This document shows, one piece after another, positions 34,050 through 43,000 of a DNA stretch of 64,000 nt. Position 1 is the stretch's first letter; each line of letters begins with the position of its first letter. The notes below the pieces were generated by a model. That model had not been told where the DNA came from. It was given only the letters and a program-made list of their open reading frames with translations, and made no database searches. A program made the translations under genes and the position numbers. The stretch lies in contig NZ_JAAHBP010000005.1 in NCBI RefSeq assembly GCF_023184515.1, positions 1-64,000 on the forward strand, in the 5' to 3' direction. This DNA is from Streptomyces sp. D2-8 (GTDB taxonomy: Bacteria > Actinomycetota > Actinomycetes > Streptomycetales > Streptomycetaceae).

Positions 34050-35084
34050 TCACTCCCCTTCCGGCTCCTTGACGCGGTCGGCGTCGCAGTAGTCCTGGTG
34101 CCAGTAGGGGTAGGGCAGCGGCGGGGCGCTGACCTCGTCGAGGGCGGCGCGCTCCTCGGGGGTGAGCGACCAGGTCGTCGCGGCCAGGTTGTCGGCGAGC
34201 TGGCGTTCGTTGCGCGCCCCGATCACGACCGAGGTGACGCCGCGGCCCTCCAGCGCCCAGCGCAGTGCCACCTGCGCCGGGCTCACCTGCCGCTCCCCGG
34301 CGATCTTGCGAAGGACGTCGATGGTGTCGAACGTGCGCTCCGGATCGACCGGTTCGAACCAGCCCACCGCCCGCCGCGTGCCCGGCGGCGGCGTCGCGCC
34401 CCGCTCCTGGTGGCCGCTGAGCAGACCGCCGGCCAGCGGGCTCCAGACCATCACGCCCACGCCCTCGCCCTCGGCCATGGGCAGCAGCTCCCACTCGACC
34501 TCGCGGGCGGCCAGGCTGTACTGGATCTGGTGTGAGACGAACCGTTCCAGACCCAGCCGCTCGCTGGTGGCCAGGGCCCGGGTGAGCTGCCAGGACGTCA
34601 GGTTGGAGGCGCCCACGTAACGGACCTTGCCGGCCCGCACGAGGTCGTCCAGGGCCCGCAGGGTCTCCTCCCACGGTGTCTGGCCGTCCCAGCCGTGCGT
34701 CTGGTACAGGTCGATGTAGTCGGTGCCGAGGCGGCGCAGACTGGCCTCGACCGAGCGCACGATGTGGTGCCGGGACAGTCCGCGGTCGTTCGGTCCGCTG
34801 CTGCCGTCCGGCATCTGCCAGCGCACCTTCGTCGCGATGATCACGTCGTCGCGCCGGTTGCCGAGGGCCCCGCAGAGGACCTCCTCCGACTGCCCGGCGG
34901 AGTACATGTCGGCGGTGTCGAAGAAGTTGACGCCCGCGTCCATGCTCGCCCCGACGAGCCGCCGGGCCTCGATGGTGGTGAGCTGGCCCATGTGCTGGAA
35001 GCCGTGGCGTCCGCCGAACGTCATGGTGCCGAGGCAGATCTCGGAGACCCGCAGGCCGGTGCGGCCCAGATAGCGCATACGCAT
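34050..35084 (-). CDS. Aldo/keto reductase
   Basis: A 344-residue NADPH-dependent AKR (YajO/Tas-like). Catalytic residues are in FFDTADMY (Asp, Tyr), ATKVRW (Lys) and YQTHGWDG (His). The C-terminal cofactor loop is VVIGARNERQLADNL. Cytosolic; the substrate is a carbonyl of unknown identity. It follows the MFS gene by 22 bases in the same direction, so the two form one transcript opposite the XRE regulator. A short set of repeats (cccgttcg, cccgttca) fills the 100 bases after its stop. Confidence 0.92.
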   Translation of the reverse strand: MRMRYLGRTGLRVSEICLGTMTFGGRHGFQHMGQLTTIEARRLVGASMDAGVNFFDTADMYSAGQSEEVLCGALGNRRDDVIIATKVRWQMPDGSSGPNDRGLSRHHIVRSVEASLRRLGTDYIDLYQTHGWDGQTPWEETLRALDDLVRAGKVRYVGASNLTSWQLTRALATSERLGLERFVSHQIQYSLAAREVEWELLPMAEGEGVGVMVWSPLAGGLLSGHQERGATPPPGTRRAVGWFEPVDPERTFDTIDVLRKIAGERQVSPAQVALRWALEGRGVTSVVIGARNERQLADNLAATTWSLTPEERAALDEVSAPPLPYPYWHQDYCDADRVKEPEGE

Positions 35085-35106
35085 GGGGATGCCGTTCCTC
35101 TCGGTC

Positions 35107-36576
35107 TCACCGGGCCTCGGCCGCGACCTGTTCGTCGAGGACCGGGGCGGGGCTCGGGGCGGTCTGCCGGGGCCGCAGGAAGGCGATGGCGACCAGGCCC
35201 GCGACGAGCAGCGCGCCGGCGGCGGTCAGCAGTCCGCTGCGCACACCGTCCAGGACCGCGGCGGCGCCGCTGCCGCCGGAGGCGTCGATACCGGCCGCGG
35301 CGACCGTGGCCAGGACCGGGGTGCCGACGGTGACACCGAGCTGCTGGCCCGTGTAGGCCAGGCCCGTGGCCAGGCCCTGCTCGTGGTCGGGCAGCCCCGA
35401 GGTGGCGGTGATCATGTAGCCGACGACCGCCAGCAGGTGGCCGAAGCCGCCCGTCGCGGTGGCCACGAGCAGCAGGGGCATGCTGCCGTCACCGGTGTCG
35501 AGGAAGAAGAGCACGGCCGTGCTGGCCGCCTGGAGCAGCAGGCCGTGGACAAGCGCCCGGTGGACGCCGATGGCGCCGATGATGCGGGCCGCGAAGGCAC
35601 CGCCGAGGACGGCCGCGACGCCCAGCGAGGCGAAGGTGAATCCGGCGTTCAGCGGCGTCATCCCGCGCACCTGCTGCATGTACAGCGTGAGCAGGAAGAC
35701 CATGCCGGTCATCATCGCGAAGGTGACCAGGCCGGTGGCGTTGCCCCAGCTGACGGTGCGGCGGCGCAGCACGTTCAGGTCCACGAGCGGAGCGGCGACC
35801 CGGGACTCGACGGCGAAGAAGGCGATCAGCAGCACCACACCGGCCGCGAGCGCGAGCAGGGTCGTGCCGGCGCCCCAGCCGTTGCGCTCGGCCGAGGTGA
35901 TGCCGTAGATGATCGACAACAGACCGCCGGTGACGGTGATCGCGCCGAGGAGGTCCAGCCTCGGCGTCTCCTCGTTGCGGCTCTCCTTGATCAGGATCGG
36001 GGCGGCGATCGAGGCGACGAGGCCGACCGGGACGCTGATGAACAGCGTGACGCGCCAGCTGGTCAGGTCGGTGATGACACCGCCGAGCACCACGCCGGAC
36101 AGGAAGCCGAGCGAGAGCAGGGCGCCGTTGATGCCGAGCGCGCGGTCGCGCTGCGGGCCCTCGGTGAAGCTGGTCGTCAGCAGGGACATCGCCGCCGGGG
36201 TCAGCATGGCGGCCGCGACACCCTGCGCCGCACGGGCCGCGAGCAGGAAGCCGGGCGAGGGCGCGAGGCCGCCGGCCAGCGAGGCGACGGTGAACAGGAC
36301 CATGCCGGCGATGAACCAGTTGCGGCGGCCGTACAGGTCGGCCGCCCGGCCGAAGAACAGCAGCAGGCCGCCGGACGGCAGGGCGAACGCGGTGACGACC
36401 CACTGGAGGTCGCTCAGCGCGAAGCCGAGGTCCTTGCCGAGGACGGGCAGCGCGACGCTGAGGATGGAGAAGTCCAGCGCGAGCATGAACTGCGCGCCGC
36501 ACAACAGGGCGATGACGAGCCACTGGCGCGTGGTGAAACGCGCCTTGGCCGCGGAGGTGCCGGGATCGGAAGTCAT
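35107..36576 (-). CDS. MFS drug/H+ antiporter, DHA2 (EmrB/QacA) type
   Basis: A 489-residue transporter with 13-14 predicted membrane helices. Motif A-like FFGRAADLYGRRNWF, the conserved LDFSILSVALPVLGKDLGF in TM1 and GPQRDRALGINGALLSLGFL support the EmrB/QacA family. It exports hydrophobic compounds using the proton gradient. The start at 36576 is 57 bases from the divergent XRE gene, which probably regulates it. Confidence 0.92.
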   Translation of the reverse strand: MTSDPGTSAAKARFTTRQWLVIALLCGAQFMLALDFSILSVALPVLGKDLGFALSDLQWVVTAFALPSGGLLLFFGRAADLYGRRNWFIAGMVLFTVASLAGGLAPSPGFLLAARAAQGVAAAMLTPAAMSLLTTSFTEGPQRDRALGINGALLSLGFLSGVVLGGVITDLTSWRVTLFISVPVGLVASIAAPILIKESRNEETPRLDLLGAITVTGGLLSIIYGITSAERNGWGAGTTLLALAAGVVLLIAFFAVESRVAAPLVDLNVLRRRTVSWGNATGLVTFAMMTGMVFLLTLYMQQVRGMTPLNAGFTFASLGVAAVLGGAFAARIIGAIGVHRALVHGLLLQAASTAVLFFLDTGDGSMPLLLVATATGGFGHLLAVVGYMITATSGLPDHEQGLATGLAYTGQQLGVTVGTPVLATVAAAGIDASGGSGAAAVLDGVRSGLLTAAGALLVAGLVAIAFLRPRQTAPSPAPVLDEQVAAEAR

Positions 36577-36633
36577 GGGACGAGGCTGGCCATGTCCAAC
36601 CCGCCGCGGGGAGCCCGAACTTATCCTGGGTTT

Positions 36634-37509
36634 ATGACCACCAGCCTCAACGCAGTACGGGAGTCCCGTCGACGCGAGGAGCTCAAGCAGTTCCTGCGCA
36701 CCCGCCGGGAGCGGGTCAGGCCCGAGGACGTGGGCATTCCGCCCGGCGCGCGCAGGCGCACCCCGGGACTGCGCCGGGAGGAGGTCGCGATGCTCGCCGG
36801 CATCGGCGCCTCCTGGTACACCTGGCTCGAACAGGGCCGGGACATCAAGGTGTCGGAGCAGGTCCTGGACGCCATCAGCAGGACCCTGCGCCTGGACGCG
36901 GTGGAGCGGGACCACCTCTACCAGCTGGTGGGCATGAACCCGCCGCAGCGCACGGCGGACGAGACCCCCGGCACCGCGCAGTTGACGGCCCTGCTGGAGG
37001 GCTGGATGCCGAGTCCGGCGTACGTCATCGACCGGTGCTGGAACATCGTGGGGACCAACCGGGCGGCGGAGCTGGTCTTCGGGTTCCGCGAGGGCGACAC
37101 CAACTGCCTGGTGGCCTTCTTCACCAACCCGGCGTTCCGGGCGCGCCACCGCTACTGGGACGAGATCGCTCCCGGTCTGGTGTCCGAGTTCCGCCGGGAC
37201 GCCGCCCGTTACCCCGACGACCCGGAGTTCACCCGGATCTCGGACCTGCTGACCGAGGAGAGCGCGGAGTTCGCCCAGCTTTGGTCGCGGTACGAGATCA
37301 CGGCGGCCAACCAGGGTGTGAAGGCGATCGACCATCCTCGGGCGGGGTGCCTGATCTTCGAGCACTCGGTGCTGGAGATCCCCGACCGCCCGGGCGTCCG
37401 GCTGATGCTGCACACCGCCCAGGCCGGAACGGACACCCGCGAGCGGGTCATGGAGCTGCTGGGCCGGGACGCCCGCAAGGGCAGGATCTCGCTGGTGGAG
37501 GCCGGCTGA
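36634..37509 (+). CDS. XRE-family regulator with MmyB-like ligand-binding domain
   Basis: A 291-residue regulator. The N-terminal helix-turn-helix covers about residues 10-85 (PGARRRTPGLRREEVAMLAG and WYTWLEQGRDIKVSEQVLDA). The C-terminal MmyB-type domain (about 105-280) includes MPSPAYVIDRCWNIVGTNRA, DTNCLVAFFTNPAFR and SVLEIPDRPGVRLMLHTAQA; such domains bind fatty-acid-like ligands. It is divergent from the MFS/aldo-keto reductase pair, a frequent arrangement in Streptomyces in which the regulator controls a neighbouring oxidoreductase. Confidence 0.92.
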   Translation: MTTSLNAVRESRRREELKQFLRTRRERVRPEDVGIPPGARRRTPGLRREEVAMLAGIGASWYTWLEQGRDIKVSEQVLDAISRTLRLDAVERDHLYQLVGMNPPQRTADETPGTAQLTALLEGWMPSPAYVIDRCWNIVGTNRAAELVFGFREGDTNCLVAFFTNPAFRARHRYWDEIAPGLVSEFRRDAARYPDDPEFTRISDLLTEESAEFAQLWSRYEITAANQGVKAIDHPRAGCLIFEHSVLEIPDRPGVRLMLHTAQAGTDTRERVMELLGRDARKGRISLVEAG

Positions 37510-37641
37510 GCCAGGCGCGCACGAGAACCACTGGAGAATCACAAAAGGCCTGTTCAGGAACTCAAGACAGGGCTCGATCCAGTGACAATGCTCTGATACA
37601 CATGCTGCGGTCAGGTACCCGTGAGCGGAGGAGTACGTACC

Positions 37642-38139
37642 GTGGTCAGCAAGAGCAAGGTCGCAAGTGCCGGTGCCGTCGCCGCGGTGATGCTCGGCGC
37701 CGGATTCGTCGTCCAGCCCGTCGCCCGGGCCGAGGTGCCTCCGGTGAGCGCGGTCGTCCTGAGCCAGGGCGTCACATCGGCGCCGTTCAAGATCAAGGCG
37801 AACGGCGACCGCAAGGTGCTCTACCGCAAGGCGGTGGTGCAGCCGGGCGCGTCGACGGGCTGGCACTACCACGTGGGCGAGGAGATCGCCGTCATCAACT
37901 CCGGCACCTTCACCCGGATCGACGGCTCGGACTGCTCGGTGCGCGAGTACGGCCCCGGTGAGTCGCTCGTGGAGCCCGTGGGTCCGGACACCGTGCACAT
38001 GGGCATCAACAACGGCACCGAGCCGGTGGAGCTGTACGTCGTCGACATCATCCCCAAGAACGCCACCGCACCGACCACGGCCGCCCCGGACCCGGGCTGC
38101 GACACGACCGGCACGCACGCGGGCCGCGGAGGCAAGTGA
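37642..38139 (+). CDS. Secreted cupin-domain protein
   Basis: A 165-residue protein with an N-terminal signal peptide (about residues 1-30, SAGAVAAVMLGAGFVVQPVARA). It has a single cupin barrel: GWHYHVGEEIAVINSGTF gives two His and a Glu, and DTVHMGINNG supplies the second-motif His, enough for a metal site. The GTG at 37642 is preceded by ggaggag with ideal spacing; an upstream GTG at 37621 would place this site inside the gene. Its stop overlaps the start of the ketosynthase-III-like gene (TGATG), an odd coupling of an exported protein to a cytosolic enzyme. Confidence 0.85.
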   Translation: MVSKSKVASAGAVAAVMLGAGFVVQPVARAEVPPVSAVVLSQGVTSAPFKIKANGDRKVLYRKAVVQPGASTGWHYHVGEEIAVINSGTFTRIDGSDCSVREYGPGESLVEPVGPDTVHMGINNGTEPVELYVVDIIPKNATAPTTAAPDPGCDTTGTHAGRGGK

Positions 38140-39182
38140 TGCGGCTTCCCCGGCCGTTGGGCATCTCGGGCCCCACGCTCTGGCTGCCCGCCGGGCGGCA
38201 GAGTGCCCAGGAGGCCGTCGGCCTGGAGCTGCTCGACCCGGAGACCGCCGACGAACTGGGCTGTGACGAGCTGCCGGTGGCCGACCCGGCCCCGCCCGAG
38301 ATGGCGGTCGAGGCGGGCCGCCGGGCACTCGGGGCGGCCGGTGTCGACGCCGGTGCCGTGGGCCTCGTCCTGCACGCCTGGATCCACTACCAGGGCCACG
38401 ACCTGTGGTCCCCGGCGCACTTCATCGCCGACCGGCTGGGTGCGGCGGGCGCCGTTCCCGTCGGCGTCCAGCAGGTGTGCAACGGCGGTGCCGCGGCCGT
38501 GGAGCTGGCCGCGGCCCGGCTGTTCGTCGAACCCGGCCTCGGCAGCGCCCTGGTCACCACCGCCGACGCCTTCCTCGAGCCGGGCTTCGACCGCTGGAGG
38601 GGCGACTACGGCATCGCGTACGGCGACGGGGCCACGGCCCTGGTCCTGCACCACCTGCCGGGCACCGAGGGCGGCAGGCCGGCCGACCTGGTGCTGCACT
38701 CCCTGGCCACGGTGGCCGCGCCACGGCTGGAGCGGATGCACCGCGGGGACGACCCCTTCAGCCCGGCCGCCCGCTCGCTCGGCCCCCGGGTCGACATCCG
38801 CCGCACCAAGAAGGCGTATCTGCGCAGCGCGGGCATGGAGACCTTCACCGAGGCCAGCGGCGCGGCACTGCGGTCGGCGGTGGAGTCGTGCCTGGCGGAC
38901 GCGGGCCTGGCGGCCACGGGCGATGTTCCGCTGCGGTACGTGGTGGCACCGCGCCTCGGCCGCAAGACCGTCGACCTGGCCTACGCGCCGCTGCTGACGA
39001 AGCTCACCGGGGCGGAGCTGCTGCGCCCCGGAGCCGGCACCGGGCATCTCGGGGCCGGGGACACCGCGGCGAACCTGGCCGAGCTGCGCACCGGGCGGAT
39101 GCTGGGCCCCGGCGAGTACGCCCTCGTGGTGAGCGCCGGCGCGGGCTTCACCTGGTCGTGCCTGCTGGTGAGCGGCACCTGA
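38139..39182 (+). CDS. Ketosynthase-III-like protein (KSIII/CerJ-like acyltransferase)
   Basis: A 347-residue thiolase-fold protein. The nucleophile is C114 in VGVQQVCNGGAAAVEL. The usual FabH histidine motif (HQAN) is missing; the corresponding segment reads VVAPRLGRKTVDLAY, and the Asn position is Asp in GHLGAGD. This combination suggests an acyl-transfer or ester-forming KSIII rather than a decarboxylating one. Characterised relatives such as CerJ transfer acyl groups in natural-product pathways, though with a His. It is a clear paralogue of the protein at 50674-51723 (shared MHRGDD, RRTK, GHxGAGD). A GTG at 38136 is an alternative start. Confidence 0.85.
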   Translation: MRLPRPLGISGPTLWLPAGRQSAQEAVGLELLDPETADELGCDELPVADPAPPEMAVEAGRRALGAAGVDAGAVGLVLHAWIHYQGHDLWSPAHFIADRLGAAGAVPVGVQQVCNGGAAAVELAAARLFVEPGLGSALVTTADAFLEPGFDRWRGDYGIAYGDGATALVLHHLPGTEGGRPADLVLHSLATVAAPRLERMHRGDDPFSPAARSLGPRVDIRRTKKAYLRSAGMETFTEASGAALRSAVESCLADAGLAATGDVPLRYVVAPRLGRKTVDLAYAPLLTKLTGAELLRPGAGTGHLGAGDTAANLAELRTGRMLGPGEYALVVSAGAGFTWSCLLVSGT

Positions 39183-39227
39183 CCCCGGGCACCGACGCCC
39201 GGGTGGAGACGGGTGCCGGACGTGCGG

Positions 39228-39258
39228 GGGTCCGCGGGGCGATCCGCCCCGCGGACCC
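39228..39258. terminator. Hairpin between convergent KSIII-like and SARP genes
   Basis: A perfect 14-base stem (gggtccgcggggcg, 39228-39241; complement 39245-39258) with a 3-base loop, in the 93-base gap between convergent genes. A GC-rich bidirectional terminator is the simplest reading. Confidence 0.75.
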
Positions 39259-39275
39259 GGGTGGCGTCGGCCGGC

Positions 39276-40163
39276 TCAGCCGGTGGGCTGCATGGCGGAC
39301 CGGGACACGCGCTGCACCACGCTCCGCACCGACATCCGGTCCTGCTGCCGTCCGGAGCACTGGGGCTCGGCGGCCCTGGGCCGCGACCGGTCCAGGGACG
39401 GCTCGCCGCGCAGGATGTCCTGTTCCATCTGGACCAGGAACGGCGAGGGCTCGAGGCCCAGTTCCTCCACCAGGCGGGCGCGCAGCCGCCGCATGACGGC
39501 GAGCGACTCCGCCCGCCGGCCGCAGCGGTACAGCGCGAGCATCAGATGCCGGTGGAAGTTCTCGTGCAGCGGGTGCCGGGCGGTGAGTTCCTTGAGTTCC
39601 GGCACCAGCGTGTGGTGCGCGCCGCGCTGGAGATCGGCGTAGATCCGGTGCTCCTGTGTGCACAGCAGCGATTCGTCCAGGTGGACGATCCGGGCGCCGA
39701 GCAGTTCACCCGCCTCCACGTTGACGAGTGCCGGGCCGCGCCACAGCGCCACTGCCTGATGGAGCAGGTCGGACCCCTGCACGAATTCACCGCGCTGCAC
39801 GGCCACGCTGCCGGCTTCCGCCAGCATCTCGTATTCCGTGATATCGAGTGCGACCCTGGAAGTGGACAGCACATAACTGCTGCCCTCGGTTATCAGAATT
39901 TCTTCTGCGACTTCGGTGGCGCTTTTCCTGAGTGCTTCCGCGATGGTCCGCCGTACCTGGCCGATATACGTCTGGATCGTTGCCGTAGCGGTGCGCGGCG
40001 GGTTGCTTCCCCACAACTCCTGCACAAGTGCATTGACCGATACCGCCCGATCCGCGTTGACAGCGAGTAAAGCGAGAAGCCGTCGCGGTTTGGGTGCCAA
40101 AACGATCGGTTCCGACTCGTCGTCGAAGACCGTCATCGGGCCGAGGACATGAATCTGCACCAT
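39276..40163 (-). CDS. SARP-family pathway activator with TTA codon
   Basis: A 295-residue Streptomyces antibiotic regulatory protein. The OmpR-like DNA-binding domain (1-95) has PRRLLALLAVNADRAVSVNA, LVQELWGSNPPRTATATIQTY and SSYVLSTSRVALDITEYEML. The bacterial transcriptional activation domain follows to about residue 255 (FHRHLMLALYRCGRRAESLA). Codon 32 is TTA (complement of 40068-40070), so translation should require the bldA tRNA. Local GC is lower than in its neighbours. The GTG one codon after the ATG has better spacing to gggggaa and may be the true start. It is the likely activator of the biosynthetic genes around it. Confidence 0.93.
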   Translation of the reverse strand: MVQIHVLGPMTVFDDESEPIVLAPKPRRLLALLAVNADRAVSVNALVQELWGSNPPRTATATIQTYIGQVRRTIAEALRKSATEVAEEILITEGSSYVLSTSRVALDITEYEMLAEAGSVAVQRGEFVQGSDLLHQAVALWRGPALVNVEAGELLGARIVHLDESLLCTQEHRIYADLQRGAHHTLVPELKELTARHPLHENFHRHLMLALYRCGRRAESLAVMRRLRARLVEELGLEPSPFLVQMEQDILRGEPSLDRSRPRAAEPQCSGRQQDRMSVRSVVQRVSRSAMQPTG

Positions 40164-40306
40164 TCCCCCTTATTGGTACATCAACCTCGTGTGACGCAGC
40201 AACCATAGCAGGGTTTTGGCCAGAAATCGCGAATTAAGATGCACTGGGAACAAATGTTTACGCGCTGGTGCAGCGCTTGTTACGTGCCTCACATCTTGAA
40301 AAGCGA

Positions 40307-40348
40307 GAAACCGCGGTGCTGCACCTGTGGCGCAATCACCGCGGTTTC
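40307..40348. terminator. Hairpin after the MarR gene with self-palindromic arms
   Basis: gaaaccgcggtg (40307-40318) and caccgcggtttc (40337-40348) form a perfect 12-base inverted repeat with an 18-base loop. Each arm contains the 8-base palindrome accgcggt. Read leftwards it follows the MarR stop and is succeeded by tcgctttt, consistent with a terminator. A protein-binding site is an alternative. The surrounding 40164-40393 gap is unusually AT-rich and has no gene. Confidence 0.6.
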
Positions 40349-40393
40349 CGGCCGTGCAATGCTCAACTTTATGGCGCATACCCTCCAGGGGTA

Positions 40394-40843
40394 TCAGTCC
40401 AGAGAACCCAGCAGAGCGATCGCCCGCTCCAGATACTCCTCGAAGTGGGCCAACTCCTCGGGCGTGAATTCGCCGCTCAGCGAGCCCTCGACGCGCAACG
40501 CCGCCTTGTCGGCCTTCTTGGCGATGGCACGGCCGGCCCGGGTCGCCCGGTTGACCACGACCTTCTGATGGAGTTCCGAAGGTTCGCGGAACACCAAATC
40601 GGCCTTTTCCAGGTTGGTCAGCACCGTGGCCATCGTCTGCGGCGTCACCATGCACTCCCGTGCCAACTGGGCCGCGGACATGCCGTCGGAGACCGACAGC
40701 AGCAGCAGGACCGAGTACTGGGGCACCGTCAGGCCGAACTCCCGCAGCACTTCCGTCTTGCGTGCGATGAGGGCCTGCTCCGCCCTCTTGATCGTGTGCC
40801 CGAGTCGGCCAGCGGCGACCGTCTCCGTCGTCGTGTTCGCCAT
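40394..40843 (-). CDS. MarR-family regulator
   Basis: A 149-residue winged-helix protein starting at MANTTTETVAAGRLG. The DNA-binding region is LTVPQYSVLLLLSVSDGMSA with AQLARECMVTPQTMATVLTN-LEKADLVFREP. The long C-terminal helix EEYLERAIALLGSL would dimerise. It probably responds to a small aromatic or pathway product and controls the thioesterase/MFS genes transcribed in the same direction upstream. Upstream half-sites (acgac at 40860, gtcgt at 40881, tagtc) resemble the palindrome tagtcagctgacta in front of the MFS gene. Confidence 0.9.
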   Translation of the reverse strand: MANTTTETVAAGRLGHTIKRAEQALIARKTEVLREFGLTVPQYSVLLLLSVSDGMSAAQLARECMVTPQTMATVLTNLEKADLVFREPSELHQKVVVNRATRAGRAIAKKADKAALRVEGSLSGEFTPEELAHFEEYLERAIALLGSLD

Positions 40844-40935
40844 GTCAATAGTCTTGCATACGACAGAGGACGAAGCATTAGTCGTGTATTGCCTCCGCCG
40901 GGGCGGCCGCCGGTCCTTCCCCCGGGCGGTTGCGG

Positions 40936-41367
40936 TCACCGGTTCTTCCGACGCCGGACGGCCGGGATCGCGCAGGTCAGGCGGGCGGTGCAGGTGCGCC
41001 GGTGCTGCTCGTCGCTGATGACGATCTCGTACGTGGCGGTGTGCGTACCCAGGTGCAGCGGCCGGCAGTGGCCGGTGACCCGACCGGAGCGGGCCGCAGC
41101 GTGGTGGGTGCAGGACAGTTCCTGGCCGACGATGATCCGGTCGGCGCCCGCGTGCACCCAGGCGGCGAGCGACCCGAGCGTCTCGGCGAGGACCGCGTTG
41201 GCCCCGCCGTGCAGCAGGCCGATGGGCTGGCGGTTGCCCTCCACCGGCATGGTGCCGACCACGAGGTCGGGCCCGCAGACGGTGATCTCGATGCCGAGGC
41301 GCTCCACCAGCTGCTGGTCGACGAAGGGCGGCAGGACCTCGACGGGGCCCAGGGCGGTCTGTGTCAT
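40936..41367 (-). CDS. PaaI-family (hotdog) thioesterase
   Basis: A 143-residue hotdog-fold protein with the PaaI/YdiI motif GLLHGGANAVLAETLGSLAA, whose Glu is the usual catalytic base, and LTCAIPAV at the end. It would hydrolyse an acyl-CoA or acyl-ACP in the cytosol. It lies 10 bases after the MFS gene in the same direction, so the two are cotranscribed. In this cluster it could release the acyl chain made by the ACP/ketosynthase operon or edit mis-primed ACP; both are inference. Confidence 0.9.
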   Translation of the reverse strand: MTQTALGPVEVLPPFVDQQLVERLGIEITVCGPDLVVGTMPVEGNRQPIGLLHGGANAVLAETLGSLAAWVHAGADRIIVGQELSCTHHAAARSGRVTGHCRPLHLGTHTATYEIVISDEQHRRTCTARLTCAIPAVRRRKNR

Positions 41368-41377
41368 GGTCTGCCCC

Positions 41378-42943
41378 TCAGTGCGCGGAGGCGGGTTCGG
41401 GCGACGCCGTGGCCGGGTCGCCGGGGGCCTCGGCGGGCGCGTCGGCGGACGGCTTCCCTCCCTTGAGCAGGCTGCCGACGACGACCACGCTGACCGCACA
41501 CGCCGCCGCGACGATCCACATGGTGGTGTGCAGACCACTGGCGTACGCGTCGGCCATGGCCGTCACGGCCCGGTCCCGCGCCTCGCCGGCCGGCAGCGAC
41601 TCGGCGGCCTCGGGCAGACCGCCCTGCAGCGTGCGGGAGGTCAGCGCCTCGGCGCCGCCCGGGTACGCGGACACCGCACCGCTGTCGAGGGCGCTCTTGG
41701 TGAGGGCCGTGACGAGCGTGCCCAGTCCGGCCATGGAGACGGCGTCGGAGGCGAGCCGCACCGTGTTGAACATGCCCGCGGCCATGCCCATCCGCTCCGG
41801 CTCGACGGCCGAGACCGCCGCGCCGTCCAGGATGCCCAGGGAGATGCCGTACCCGATGCCCAGGAAGAGCAGCGGGCCGGCCAGCGCGGCCGTGGAGGCG
41901 CCGGGGTCGACGAGGGTCAGCCAGGCGGCTCCGGCGGCGGAGAAGCACAGCAGCACGACGAACAGGGTGCGCTGCGAGACCTTCTGCGCGATCACGCCCG
42001 TGACGGCGGGCATCACCAGGGACGGCCCCGTCAGGAGCAGCAGGACCAGGCCGATCCGGAAGGCGGACAGACCGCTCGTGGAGGTCAGGTACGGCGGCAG
42101 CACGATGACGAGGGCCACGAAGCTGAACGCCAGGACCAGCGGCACCAGGCAGACGGCCAGGAACTGCGGGCGGGCGAACAGGCCCAGGTCGAACATCGGG
42201 TGCTCGGTACGGCGCTCCACCACCACGAAGACGGCCATCAGGATCAGGCAGCCGACGGCCGAGCCGAGCACGATCGGGTCGGTCCAGCCCCGGCCCGGCC
42301 CCTCCACCAGCGCGAGGACGAACAGACCGACACCGAAGCCGAAGGTGAAGGTGCCGGTCCAGTCGAAGCGGGGGCCGCGGTGGGGTGCCGGGCGCGGCAG
42401 CAGCGGAGTGCTCAGCAGGACGAGCGCGGAGACTGCGGCCAGGACGAGGAAGACCGAACGCCAGCCCCACAGGTTGACCAGCACGCCGCCGAACATCGGC
42501 CCGAAGGCCAGGCCCGCGCCCAGGAACGTGCCGAAGAGGCCGAACGCCTTCGCGCGGGCGGCGCCGTCGAAGGACTGCGCCAGGATCGCGGTGATGGAGG
42601 CGAGCGCCGCGCCGCTGCCGAAGCCGGCGATCGCGCGCGAGACGTCGAGCAGCAGGATGCTGTTCGCCAGGCCGGAGACGGTCATCCAGAAGGCGAAGAA
42701 GGCCATGCCCCAGGTGAACATCCTGCGGTGGCCGACGCGGTCGGCGAGCGAGCCCATGGCCGCGAGGCTGCTGGACGCGGTCAGCATGTAGCCGTCGACC
42801 ACCCACTGGGCGGCGGCGAGTGAGCTGTGCAGATCGGCGCCGATGTCGGGGACGGCCACGGACGGGCCGGTCACCACCAGGGTCATGAGCGGGCCGACGA
42901 CGCACGCCGCGGCGAGCGTGGCCCGCGGGTTGCCGGTGGACAC
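41378..42943 (-). CDS. MFS efflux transporter, DHA2 (EmrB/QacA) type
   Basis: A 521-residue membrane protein with about 14 hydrophobic helices. It has VTGPSVAVPDIGADLHSSLA in TM1, SLADRVGHRRMFTWGMAF (motif A), and AFGLFGTFLGAGLAFGPMFG (motif C-like, typical of antiporters). The C-terminus is Pro/Ala-rich and cytoplasmic. It is the likely exporter of the cluster product. It is divergent from the aldo/keto reductase at 43115, with two palindromes between them. Confidence 0.92.
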   Translation of the reverse strand: MSTGNPRATLAAACVVGPLMTLVVTGPSVAVPDIGADLHSSLAAAQWVVDGYMLTASSSLAAMGSLADRVGHRRMFTWGMAFFAFWMTVSGLANSILLLDVSRAIAGFGSGAALASITAILAQSFDGAARAKAFGLFGTFLGAGLAFGPMFGGVLVNLWGWRSVFLVLAAVSALVLLSTPLLPRPAPHRGPRFDWTGTFTFGFGVGLFVLALVEGPGRGWTDPIVLGSAVGCLILMAVFVVVERRTEHPMFDLGLFARPQFLAVCLVPLVLAFSFVALVIVLPPYLTSTSGLSAFRIGLVLLLLTGPSLVMPAVTGVIAQKVSQRTLFVVLLCFSAAGAAWLTLVDPGASTAALAGPLLFLGIGYGISLGILDGAAVSAVEPERMGMAAGMFNTVRLASDAVSMAGLGTLVTALTKSALDSGAVSAYPGGAEALTSRTLQGGLPEAAESLPAGEARDRAVTAMADAYASGLHTTMWIVAAACAVSVVVVGSLLKGGKPSADAPAEAPGDPATASPEPASAH

Positions 42944-42966
42944 GGAGGATCACCTCTGTCTGTTCG

Positions 42967-42980
42967 TAGTCAGCTGACTA
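42967..42980. promoter_or_regulatory. Perfect 14-base palindrome TAGTCAGCTGACTA
   Basis: Located 24 bases upstream of the MFS start in the divergent 171-base gap 42944-43114. tagtc half-sites also occur before the MarR gene (40848 and 40880), so this is the best candidate for a MarR operator. Confidence 0.6.
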
Positions 42981-43000
42981 TTCGTGGTCAGCCATGTGTA

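Noticed and set aside
40307..40348. Riboswitch upstream of the SARP gene
   Set aside because: The hairpin lies upstream of the SARP start on the wrong side for a leader longer than the AT-rich gap suggests, and no conserved riboswitch core is visible. A terminator of the MarR transcript fits better.
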